Below are positions 25,369 to 37,000 of a stretch of DNA of 64,000 nt, in pieces (positions within the stretch are counted from its first letter, which is position 1; every line of letters begins with the position of its first letter). The stretch spans positions 138,645,053 through 138,709,052 of the forward strand of contig CM048552.1 of the NCBI GenBank assembly GCA_026413225.1, written 5' to 3'. Source of the DNA: Otis tarda (Eukaryota; Chordata; Aves; Otidiformes; Otididae). The notes beneath the pieces were generated by a model. The model was not told the DNA's origin. It made no database searches and worked only from the letters and a program-made list of their open reading frames with translations. The position numbers and the translations under genes were made by a program.

Positions 25369-28300
25369 TGCAAAGCATAAAATACTGATGTTTTTCTTTT
25401 CTGAACTTAATCCTATTTTTAAACATCCTTTTGAGACAACAACTCCAGAACAGAAGAGATCATAGTATCCAAATTTTGATCTCCATAGTGACATTCAAAG
25501 AAGTTAATTACTCTAATTTGTTCTTCCAATAAATTCCCCCCTTAGTACACTCAAGAACTCTAATTTCTCTCTGTTAGAGCACTTCGTATGTATCTTGTAC
25601 TCTGTCAATCATTGACTAAGAATAATAAACGTTTTAATGTTCTCATATACCAGTGCTTTTTAAAATATGAGCTTTCGTCCGTGGTTCAGAAGCACCACCT
25701 GAATTATGCTAGATGTCTGTCTTAAACATCTAAATCACACTATGGAAATGTCTGATTGATACCAATCATCTGGTCACGTCTTCCCACTGATCATAAACTG
25801 AATCTCTCGTATGTACTCACATACCTATGTTGTGAATGTCTAAACTTGTCAGATGAATCCCTCCCCTTATGTATGGCCTTGCATCACTCTTCATTAACAT
25901 TTCAAAAGAGAATCTATCATTGGAGTTTGACATTTGATCATTATTGAAACCTTCTGTAAGACTATGATGTTGACAAAATCCCAGATATATTTCAGAAATT
26001 CTTACCGTCTCTGCCTGGTTCCTCGACTTGGAAGGCCATTGAAGAGCTCAGGCTTTCAGTACATCTCTTTGAAAGTTCCTGGAAGGGGAGAGTGTTAAGA
26101 GCCTTGAAATTTCCAGTTTTTAGCTTCACAGCTACAGATACTATTTGGGTTGCTGGTTCTGAAGCAGTCAATAGTTTCTTGGAACCGGGAAGGTAGTGGC
26201 AACTAACTTTAGCTGGAAGCTTTTAAATATCTTGACTTTGTTCTGAATCAGAATAAAATTATATTACAGAGATTAAATTTTTAGTCCTCTTAAACATGGA
26301 ATTGCTAATCACATCAAAGATCTATTTAAAATGCAATTTGTTCAGATGAGCTTACTATAGTACATGATCAAATATGTTTGTATAACTGCTCTACCCTCTT
26401 CATATACTTCTGCTCCTACATTTATACAAAATTTACCAGAAAACATTTTACTATTTATTTTAAAAGTATTGATAAAAATATTGACCCAGGTAGTTTGCAA
26501 TGTAAACGTGAATCTATACATAATCATAATAGATGCTCTCAAAATGCAATAATTTCTAAATGAAAGCTTGTGATCTATCATTAAAACAGCTTTGATTTTT
26601 TTTTTAATGCATTTATTCTAGTCTGCATTGATTTTGTGTAGCATGCTCTTGGTATCAGAATTTTCAGGCTGGACTCGGTATGGTGACTTACAGAATTAAT
26701 TGTATTTTGGCAATACCATTGACTGTGGTATGGCAAGAACTACGGAAGTTAAGTACGAAATGTAAGTTTGTTCTTTACTCAGAACTGTGATGCAGCTGGG
26801 TATCAAGGCCTTGCCTATGTGTCTGCCTTTAGGTCATTAATTCCCTGGGTGGTTAGGAAGTCTTCTGCTAGTCATTTTCATAGATAAGAAAATGCACTGG
26901 CTTGAAACCAGGTGACTGAAGTGACTGAACACCTAGCCACCTTCACAACCAAGTGTATGACTTCTCAGTGCAGCAGCACTCCTTGTGGGACTTTTAGACT
27001 GTCCTGAAGATTCCCCCCAGGCTGGTCCTGCTGTGCCTAAACCAACTGGTATTCTTAAAAGTGTTGATTGACATCCTGGGTGGAGAATCTTGCCCCTATG
27101 GGCCCCTCCTCTCAGGTGCTTCCTGCTGCAAATTGATCAGGTTGTGTACAGGTAAGACATTTGTAAATTGTCAATAGAAATTGTTCCTGCAAATGTAGAA
27201 ATTGTGATGTAGGACAGTCTCTTGTACTTTGCTAACATAATAAAGAGACTTCTTGAATGTTGATTAAGACATTCAACAGTGATGGGTCCTGTATGCTCTG
27301 GAGTAGCAGAACTACAGTCCAGCTGGATTTTAAGGCATGAGCAGAAGAGCAAGTCCTGGGTAAGTCTCACCTATTCCAACTGAAGGTACTGTTGTAAAGA
27401 CTGTTACAGGAACTCTTGTCAGCATCCAGACAGCAACCAACCATCCTATTCAAGATATTTGATTTCCAATACGGACCTTACTCTACTCCAAGAACATCAA
27501 AAAAGTAATTTTTTTAAAAAAAATTGCTTGTCCAGATTTATTTTAAATTAAGAATTATATATATACATACATATTCATTAATATATATGCATAATCATTA
27601 TCATTCCATCAACTTACTCATTCTAGCCTTTAGCCTTTCCTGGCATTTTTCCAGGATTTTTGTTAAGAGTACATGGCTCGTAGTTATGCAAATCATTCTA
27701 TTTGTCTTTTTTAGAAAAAAAAATGACATAACATCTATTTCCAAACTGGAAATTCCCTAAAATCCTATGATTTGTAGAACATTAGCTCCTAACCATTCAA
27801 AGAGCTCCACAGATACTGCTTGACTTCAGGGAACTGCCCAAAAGACAGGTGTTTGTACTGCATTGTTTCTGTATCAGCCTTGACTTCTGTATAGTACAAG
27901 ACCAAGTGAAGGGTTTGTTTGGAAGGTTTGTAAGCATTTTCAGGCAAGAAATAACGTGTTTGTTCTTTGCTTGTACCAAAAAAAACAACCAACCAAAAAA
28001 AAAAAAAAAATTGATGTTCTGCTTGATACCTGGGCTTTTTTTTTTTTTGTATAAAAATAAGTTACAATAAAAATGAAAATATTTTTGAAGACAATTAAAA
28101 AGGAACCCCAAATCGCCATATTTTGATAGATGAATACCAGTCTAAGCCCATTTCCTAAAACAAAACTATCTTGCTAAGAAAAACTTAACAAATGCTTCTT
28201 AAATAATTTCTCTGAATAAAAAAAAAGTAATCAAAGAATTTTATATTGCAGCTAAACTCAAAATGAAAAGATTCAAAGGATTTTTTAATGAAAGAAAAAG

Positions 28301-29075
28301 GGCAACCCAAAAGCTGTAAGAACCCATCAAAATAAATTATTTTATGGCATTCAAATATTATTAAAAAGTATTCAGCCTTCTAAATTTGAATCTCATAATC
28401 CTAGAATGAGATAAGATGCTGCTTCCTTTGAGCCTGCAGGAACAAAAATCTGAATGAGTATCATAGAAATTAATAAGCTTAAACCAAAAAAGTAATCAAT
28501 GTAATCTTGATTCAAATTGGAAGTCTCACTGGAAATCAGAAAATATTTGCACAGATATGGCTTCTATATCTAGTTCCCTAAAAATCTGCTTATCACAAAT
28601 AAGAAAAGCTTGCCAGCAAGCTGTAAATACTTTCTGAAGAGAAATCCTTTTTCCCCATTGTTACTAAAACCAATGATAGTGGACTCCAGTGTTACCAGGT
28701 TTGGACTAAACCAAAACCATTTTCAAAAACCTAAGAGACTAGCACTGCAGCTTACTGGAAAGGTTAATAGTCTTACGGCATGCTGACTACAGAGGGGATT
28801 TAAAAAAAAAAAAAGTTTCAAAGCTTGTAAGCTTTTCCCTAAAATCAATTCTAAATCTAAATAATTACTATGATTTAGAGGTGATCAATTTTCAACACTA
28901 AATAAATTTGTCTCATCAATCTATAAATTTAGTAGTTTATAACAAAAATGTGACTGGTGTAACACTAAATTAATTGTCCAAAAACTGATTTCTACTTTTC
29001 TTTCTTCCACTGTACAGTGTCATACTAATTAATCCCAAACTCTTGTAGGACTATTCCTGTGATCAGTAGTGACCA

Positions 29076-29125
29076 ATTAATCATGACATTAATCATGACA
29101 TTAATAATGACTAATTAATCGTGAC
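29076..29125. repeat. 12-bp tandem repeat, four units
   Basis: ATTAATCATGAC occurs twice exactly (29076-29087, 29088-29099), then as ATTAATAATGAC (29100-29111), then as a looser fourth unit ending ATTAATCGTGAC (to 29125). ATTAAT is the core. It looks like a small minisatellite. Confidence 0.9.
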
Positions 29126-29701
29126 ATGGGGTCCCATTATGCAGAGAACACATCTTGGGGCCTTTCCTGATCTTCCTGTCCATGATAACTGCATAATAGG
29201 TGATAATTCCAGTGTTGGCTGACTCCTGAAATGCTCCCTTCTTAAATAAAATGTGTAACTGTGAAGTATAAGAACACAATAAATGATATATAGAGTAAAA
29301 TCTATCTTAAATGTCAAGTGTTCATACCACTGACTTATTTTGTGTATGCACAAATTTGTTTAGCATATTATTGTAGTTATTGAATTACTATCTGGTTTCA
29401 AATTTAGGTCTCATTAAAACAGGATTTTTACATGGAGAAAAGCCATACTCCATTTCCTTGAATTTGTCTTTTTGAAAAGACATTTACCTTACCCCAATGT
29501 ATAGATGGAGAATAATGCAGTAAGGAAGGTTGCTAAGGGAGTTCAGGCTGATCTCCTAGCTATCATTACACTATGAGGTAGAAATAATCCAGGCAAATAA
29601 AAAAAAAAAAAAAAGAGAAGAAAAATCATTACCTGTACATGGATAACTTATTAGAGGAGCTGCCCACAAGCACAGTTCTCTGCAAACAACCAACTGACAG
29701 A

Positions 29702-29729
29702 GGAAGAAGAAGAAGAAGAAGGAGGAGGA
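29702..29729. repeat. (GAA/GGA)n purine microsatellite
   Basis: GAAGAAGAAGAAGAAGAAGGAGGAGGAA is a pure purine run on the + strand. Such tracts can form triplex structures and often vary in length. An A16 run lies about 90 bp upstream. Confidence 0.9.
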
Positions 29730-31067
29730 ACTGGAGGAAGCTGTGTATTTATTTAATTGTAAAATTAATTATTAGGGATCTAGGGTGTTTATCAGAAGAA
29801 ATCTATGGTATGTATGACTGAAATAGAGAAAATAATAAAATACAGATTTATAAGAATTAAATAAGTACTTACCTATAGAACAGCTGGGTTTGTTCTGTTG
29901 TTTTTCTGGAGTTTCAGTTTAGGCACTGCATTTATGCTCCAAGGAGAATCTGAGTAGTCTGAGTTTCACCATATCTCATTTTTGTTAGCTTTTCTCAGGA
30001 TCAGTGTGTTTTCAGCAATGCAAACATTCAGCCCTGTGGAATGCTCTGTGTCCAAAGGCCTTGATAAAATAGTTTTGTCTCATTATTTTGCCTATATTAG
30101 CATGCAGGTTTTCAATGCGGTTTTCCATTTGGAGAACCAGCGTGAAATTAGGCTTTAGATATTTAATACAAGCAAGCAAGAAAATCACACTTAAAAATCT
30201 ATGTAATAATGCAATATACTACAAACATAATAGAAATGTAGTTCCCATGAAAACCATTGAATATAAATATAAGACAAGAAATCTAACAGTATATAGACAG
30301 TAATACTAAATATGTAAATAATGGTTGAGTTTTCTTTGTTAACCATTCTTTTTGAATATCAGGCTTTGAACACGTAAATTCCCAGTAACGTTGCCTGACC
30401 ATTGGGCATTTTATATGAAAAGGAGACTAAATTTGAATGCTTGCCCCCTTCTGTAGTTTATTATTTACATTTTTAAAAAAAGATTAGATATCTTTGTAAT
30501 GCATTTCATTAGCATGTCCTCAGAGAGAAAGATTATAGTGATCAGAATGTTAAATAAGAACCTTACTGAAAAGAATGGTGTATTAAATATCAACAAATAA
30601 GTTAGAGCCATAATAGCTGTAACTCCCTAACAACTCTATGCAGTTAGACCTTTGTTTTTTGGACAAAGTTAACAAAAGAAGTGCAACCTGATGATGTCAC
30701 AGTGTAAGACCACACATTCTTTGAAATCTGAGAAAGTCTGGGGCTGCAAATTATGCAAGATACATAAATCTAGTAAAATGACAATGTTGGCACTGTCTAT
30801 AGTTGCAGGGCTTTATTTTCATTCTTAAAAACAAGAAGTCATTTTCCCGGCCACTGAGGAACTGTATTAAGCAAATTCACACTCCAAGTCTCTCCAAGAA
30901 TTAACTTTGCCATATATTGTCTTCTGCACACTTTCTGTATGGATTGCTTGGATCTAGTGCTAAAAAAAAAAAGACTTAAGCAGCAACCAAGACAAAAATT
31001 AGTCCAGTTTTAATAATGAAATGGATTAGACCTCACTCACCTCATGAAAGGAAAAAGGATTTTTCAT

Positions 31068-32153
31068 TGTGGTGGATTGTCTCTGGATGTCAGATGCCCA
31101 CCAAAGCCTATGACTCCTCCTCCTCAACTGGACAGGGAAAAGGAATATACAAAAGACTCGTGGGTCAATATAAGGAGAGGGAGATAACTCAGCAATTACC
31201 ATAATGGGCAAAACAGACTTGACTTGGGGAAAAATTAATTTAATTTATGACCAATCAAATCAGAGTAGGGTAATGAGAAAATTTTTAAAATCTTAAAACA
31301 CCTTCCCATCCCCCCTCCCTTCTTCTTGAGCACAACTTCACTTCCGATTTTCGCTACCTCCTCTCTCTGAGCAGGGAGAGGGATGGGGAGTGTGGGTTGT
31401 AGTCAGTTCATCATACACTGTCTCTGCCGCTCCTTCCTCCATAAGGGGAGGACTCCTCACACTCCTCCCCTGCTCCAGTGTGGGGTATCTCCCACAGGAG
31501 ACAGTCCTCCATGAACTTTTCCAGTGTGAGTCCTTCCCATGGGCTATAGTCCTTCATGAACTGCTCCAGCGTGGGTCACCCATGGGGTCACAAGCCCTAC
31601 CAGAAAACCTGCTCCAGCAGGGGCTCCTCTCTCCACAGGACCACAGGTCCTGCCAGGAGCCTGCTCCAGTATGGGCTTCCCACAGGGCCACAGCCTCCTT
31701 CAGCCACATCCACCTGCCCCAGAGTGGGGTCCTCTATGGGCTGCAAGTGAATCCCTGTTCCTTCGTGGGCCTCCATGCGCTGCAGGGGGACAGCCTGCCT
31801 CACCATGGGCTGCACCACAGGCTGCAGGGCAATCTCATATTCAGTGCCCAGAGCACCTCCTCCCCCTGCTTCTTCACTGACCTTGGTGTCTGCAGAGTTG
31901 TTTCTTTCACATATTCTCACTCCTCTTTCCGGCTGCAGTTGCCATTGCACAGGTATTTTTCCCCCTTCTTAAATATGTTGTCCCAAAGGTGCTACCACCA
32001 TCGCTGATGGGCTCAGCCTTGCCCAGGCAAGTACATCTTGGAGCTGGCGGGAATTTGCTTTGTCAGACACAGGGGAAGCTTCTAGCAGCTTTTCACCGAA
32101 GCTGCCCCTGCAGCTTCTCCACGACCAAAACCTTGCCACACAAACCCAGTACA
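31068..32153 (-). mobile_element. solo LTR, avian ERVL-like family (copy 1)
   Basis: An LTR fossil of about 1,086 bp in minus orientation. Its 5' end reads TGTACTGGGTTTGTGTGGC and its 3' end reads CAATCCACCACA, giving TG...CA termini. It is flanked by a perfect 5-bp duplication TTCAT (31063-31067 and 32154-32158). A TATA-like TATTTAAG lies at 31968-31975 (minus). The U5-like block matching CCAAGTCAAGTCTGTTTTGCCC is close to the equivalent in the copies at 32880 and 58921. No internal viral genes adjoin it, so it is a solo LTR left by LTR-LTR recombination. The family resembles a common avian class III (ERVL-like) LTR from memory. The copy is visibly diverged from the other two, so it is not recent. 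Confidence 0.85.
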
Positions 32154-32879
32154 TTCATGACAGGAAAACCACAATTTCTTTATTTTTTAATGTGGAACTG
32201 TGTGATATGACTGTCGGAATGCACTCAAATTTCATGCATACTGCTGTCTTTCTGTCCAGAGATAATCTGCCTTTGGGGGCACTTGTGACAGAGCCTGGCT
32301 CAAAAATTTTAATATCTAAAAGAAAAAATTGGCTTCAATAAAATAAATTACCCGCAGGGTAATTGCACAGGCAGAAGTTAATTTAACAGCATTTTATTTC
32401 TGATCCTGAACCACTTCCTTACAGTAGTTCATACCAGTGTCCCTTAGCTGAATTTCAAGAGAGACGCTTGCAACACAATGAACCATCTGGTAAACCCTGA
32501 AAAACACTGAGAGACATTTTCAAGAATAGTTCAGGTGATGGTTTCTGAGTCTTTTGATGTAGCAGCTCAGGCCTTGAACTGAAAATAGGAGTGAATGGAG
32601 AAAAGAAGAGGGTCTCTTGAGTTTTTATGATTTCAGACCCTTCTGCCAGTAAAGTTAGTCATGCTTTTAAAATCTTTTATTTATCCTGTTGATGCTTATC
32701 AGATTAAAAAAAGAAGAGTTTTCACACTGAAGTAACAGTGCATTTTCATTCGCGGTCCTTGCTTTTTATTAAAGAAGCACAGACAAGAGATGTTTATGGT
32801 TGTGGTAAAATTGGTTATTTATTTTTTAAATATCGTAATAAAAGCCACACAGGAAACAATTTACAGGTAATTAAACTTC
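32154..32879. other. spacer between two divergent LTRs
   Basis: About 725 bp of unassigned sequence between the 5' ends of two LTRs. It includes one copy of each insertion's target duplication (TTCAT at 32154-32158, ACTTC at 32875-32879). No gene is seen. Confidence 0.6.
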
Positions 32880-34009
32880 TGTTGTGGTTTTGTTTAGTGT
32901 GGGGGGGCCTAAGGTGGTAGCTTCTGTAGGAAACTGCTAGAAGTCGCTCCCCTTTGATCAGTGGACTTGGCTGGGCCTAGGGAGGACCTGCTGCTGGCCA
33001 AGGCCAAGCCGATTGGTAGCAGAGTGTTCCGTGATAACGCCTCTGCGATAACGTATTTAAGAAGGGGAAAACAGAAAAAAAGAGAGAAGAGAAGATGTGA
33101 AGAAGCTGAGCGGGGGCAGAGGCACAGAGGGGGAAGCGCAGGCCTCATGGGCCTTGCAGGCCTCACCCTCTGGCCTCTCACCAGGCCGCCAGCTGGGCCC
33201 GAATCGGCCCAGCCTGGCTGCAAGAAGTGGAGAGGAGATGAGCTGGATGATGTGAAGAGATTCTGAGAGGCGTCTGCCAGCCCGTTGTGAAGAACTTTTC
33301 TTGTGAGAGGAACGGCTGCAGATGCCAAGGTCAGTTCAGAAGGAAGGGGAGGAGTAATGCGGCTCCTGGCCAAGATTCCCCTGCAGCCTGTGGCAACAAC
33401 CATGGTGGAGCAGGTTGTCCCCCTGCAGCCCATGGAGGTCCACGGAGGAGCAGAGATCCACTTGGAGCCTGTGAAGGACCCCACACTGGGGGAGGTGGAT
33501 GCCTGAAAGCGGCTGCTGGGACAGCCGTTCTGGAGAGACTGAACTCCGTGGAAGAGATGACCCACGCTGGAGCAGTTTCACGAAGGACTGTGGCATATGG
33601 GTGGGACCCCACTCTGGAGCAGAGGAGGAATGTGAGGAGTTTTTCCCCCGATCATGAAGCAGCGGCATAAAACAACGTATGATGAACTGACCGCAACCCC
33701 CATTCCCTCTTCCCCCTGTGCTGCTCGGGGGGGGAACGTAGTAGAGATAATGTTAAGCTTGGGAAGAGGGGGGAGTGGAGGGAGGTTATCTTGTTCTCTG
33801 TCTCATTATCCTGCTGTTTGTAGTAATAAATGAATAGTTTTCCCCAAGTCGAGTCTGTTTTGCCCGTAACGGTAACTTTAAGAATTTTCTCCCTGTCCTT
33901 ATCTCAAACCTCGAGCCGTTTTTCTTATATTATCTCCCCCTATTGTCTTGGAGGGCGGGGGGAGTGAGAGACTGAGTAGTCTGGTCCCAATCGGGGATGA
34001 ACTACGACA
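32880..34009 (+). mobile_element. solo LTR, avian ERVL-like family (copy 2)
   Basis: An LTR fossil of about 1,130 bp in plus orientation. It starts TGTTGTGG and ends ACTACGACA, between perfect ACTTC duplications (32875-32879 and 34010-34014). A TATA-like TATTTAAG lies at 33054-33061 and AATAAA at 33825-33830, followed by the U5-like CCCCAAGTCGAGTCTGTTTTGCCC. U3/R is GC-rich with several CpGs. It shares the TATA block, the TGCAGCC...GAGGTCCACGGAGGAGC block and the U5 block with the LTR at 58921. No internal viral genes are attached, so it is a solo LTR. Its CpG retention suggests it is younger than the ERV remains at 10-13 kb. Confidence 0.87.
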
Positions 34010-34014
34010 ACTTC

Positions 34015-37000
34015 TTAGCAATGGAGTTGATTTTTTTAAGCTAATGTTGGGGACTGAAACATGACCGTAGACTGAACGGAAACATGAAGTGTAAATGTAC
34101 ATGTAAATAAACACTAAAGCTCTCCAACTTCACAATGTAATCAGCAGGCATATTGACATTTGAGGTTACTTGTGATAACTAATTTCCTACATTCTGTTTT
34201 GGTCACACACTTCCCAAGATGAAGTGCTGTCTACAGCCAATATAGCAAAGACAATTGCATTATTATAGCTACAATAATCTGTACCCAATTTCAAGAAAGC
34301 CAAAAACCAAAATTACCAAGGATGTATAACAATTGTTTCAATTCTCTAAATGTCAAGGATGAAGATATTCAATGCAATCATTTTCATGTGATCACCTCAC
34401 AAAAAAGGCCATATAGCTAATATCCTGTAACCCATCCATTAACTCTGGTACAGCCAGGAGGCCAAAATTCATAAGAAGATACAAGATCTTACACACTAGT
34501 TAAAAAGATGTTGAGAGCTGGATGTACATACTTGTGAAAGTGACAACTCAATAGATAAAACTTAGATACCTCAAGTGCCTTAAACATTACATAGTGCAGA
34601 ATTTTGTGCACCATAATTACTCTATATACTAAACAAGGAAGCCTAAAACAGCCTAAAACATGAAAAAGTAAGGAATGTCTCTTCCAGATCACATTATTAT
34701 CCTGAGCTAAAAAGGTGGGCATATAGGGAGAATTTGTGGATTGTGTTGTTTTTTATATATTCATAACTGCAGATTTTTAAAGTTCATCTGGGAAGCAGAG
34801 GATCTGGTATACCCTCAGAGATGGTCATAACCCATAGTTTCTACATTTTTAATGTTACAGAAAACCATCAAGCTAAGAAATAATCTCTATATTCTTTGCT
34901 GCTGGGCAGAGGCTGGGCCACTGCATAGAGAACAATGCAAGGTGCGTGTGTCCAGAGAGAGACAGCACTGAAGGGGAGGTTGGCCTTGTAGCCTACTAAT
35001 GAGTGACATCTTTAAAAAAAAAAAGTAATTTTCTACCTTGAACCAAGAGTCAGAATGAGCAGCCTGCCAAGGCTCCTACCTACACAGCTAAATAAAAACA
35101 GGCCAAGAAGTGAGCTCAGGGGCTTGGTCCCTTACTGCTAAGGCTGCCAAAGTCTTGGCTACCTCTCTCCCTATTTGGGCACATGCCTTTCAGCTCCTTC
35201 CAAAACCATGTGCCAGCACATTTCCAGTTCAAACCAGGAGTCATTGCTGAGGGATGACACCATGCCAGATTTGGCTCCTGTGCTATATTTGGCTCCCTCT
35301 GTAGTCCTCCAGCTCTGTCCTGGAAATCTTTGCATTTGCAACCATCCCTCAATGATCTCCACCCATGTCCCCAAATACACAGTTTGATGACTTAAAATCA
35401 TTTATCTTGTATGCTGCACCTTAACTCTCTATAAGAGAGTGCTCTTAATTTATATTTAGAGCTAGAAAGCAGAAAACAATTTTTCTGTCTTCCTATCACA
35501 TGTACATCATATGGGGTCCAGAGTGGGGTGGTAGGTGATGTGGATATGGCCAGTCTGCTTTGGATGGTGCTAGCTGTACTCAATGTGGACATGGACTTAA
35601 ACATTATTCATGTCACTTTTCTCTTTTATTTATCAGTACAGATGTAGCAAAAGATCCCTTTTCTTCTTCTTTGCCAAGTTCTTTATTTGTTTATTCATTT
35701 GTTTCCTTTTTTTTTCTCTAATAAAAATGCAGCAGCACTACAGTTCACTAATCTGCAATTTTTCATAATCATCCATTAAAAAACAGTACATTGCACCAGC
35801 AGTGGAGCAGCTGAGTAACAAACAAAAGGGTCTAACTAAAAGCAGAAGGACAGAAAGAAAATGTGTATTGCGGAGCAACAGCTAACAACATCTGCCATGA
35901 TGGTGAAACTCTGAGGAGAGAAATATAGAAGTTTTCAGACTATAAGAAGTTTAAATTAGGCCTTGTAATTTTGGGTGGCTTGTAAAATCCCTAAAAAAGT
36001 GAAAAAATACAGTGTGAATCATAGCCACAAACTGGAAAAAGACCATTCTGATTCAGATCAGTTCCAGTTTGGACTTGATAAAAATGTAAGATTTTCCCTG
36101 AATGCCGAAAAAAATGAAGTAAGATGCTGGAAGAAATACAAGATAATGTTACAATAGAGTGGATTAAATGAGAAGTGTGGATCACAGCAGCAGAAGCAGA
36201 TGAAAAAAAAATGTTTAAAAGGAGAAGTTTGTGTCTGAAAGGAACAGTATGAGTGACCGATTAAGCTGGGCAAAAAAATCATTGACCTAAGCGTTGTTCA
36301 GCTGCTCAACAAAACTGTTGAACAGAAAATCAAACAAAAAATTGAAGACAAATATTATGGCTATCTGAAAAGGACCAAAATACACATATGGCATGAAATT
36401 TTATGGATTTTTTATATGGATTATGAAAATATTTAAGAAATAGATAATGTAGCATCCTGAGTGCAAGAGAAACCCTTAATAATTTAGTTAATCACTGCAG
36501 ACTATATGAAAACATTACAATAGTCCTACTGGAAGATATAAGAGGGCTCAGCCTTTTCATGGTTACATTTGTAAACTAATGACCATCATATTTGACCTCT
36601 GTAAAAAACAGTAATGAGCTATATGATTTGATCCCATTTGGCTGTTAATACAAAGAGTTTATGAACTGTCATACTGATATAAATAAAAGTTCAGTACATG
36701 AACACACCTCACAATGAGATGTGTACCTTGGGTTACTGAGAGCAAAGGTAAGGAAGAATTTTACCATTGTTGAGTAAAGGAATTACTAATTGATGAGTCT
36801 GGTACATGAGGCACTTGGTCTGAATCAGTGGTATTTATGTATCTCCTAAGAGGTGACACAGTCCTCAAATTAGTAAGACAAATATCAAGCCTGCCTTTGA
36901 ATAGAGAAGGAATAATTATAAGGAGGAAGTATTGATAAGAAAGATTAAATAAACCTAGGCTTCCTAGAAAGTTCAGCTATGGCAAACAGCAACAAAATTA

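Larger units (their letters stand above)
25369..31062. other. unassigned AT-rich DNA
   Basis: No recognisable gene. The interval contains A16 runs at 27995-28010 and 29599-29614, a (GAA/GGA)n stretch at 29702-29729 and TATATA/CATACATA microsatellite-like DNA near 27555-27600. It also has the 12-bp tandem repeat at 29076-29125. Overlapping frames on both strands at 26342-26581 are chance by-products of AT-rich sequence. Confidence 0.6.

Noticed and set aside
31390-32007. 205-codon open frame on the + strand
   Set aside because: It is antisense to a solo LTR. The other two LTR copies of the family also have long open frames in GC-rich, stop-poor sequence, in more than one frame. Composition explains it and no protein motif is present.
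32909-33565. 218-codon open frame on the minus strand, the longest in the window
   Set aside because: It lies antisense within the LTR at 32880-34009. The low-complexity Ser/Pro/Leu make-up and several overlapping alternative frames indicate a by-product of GC-rich LTR sequence.
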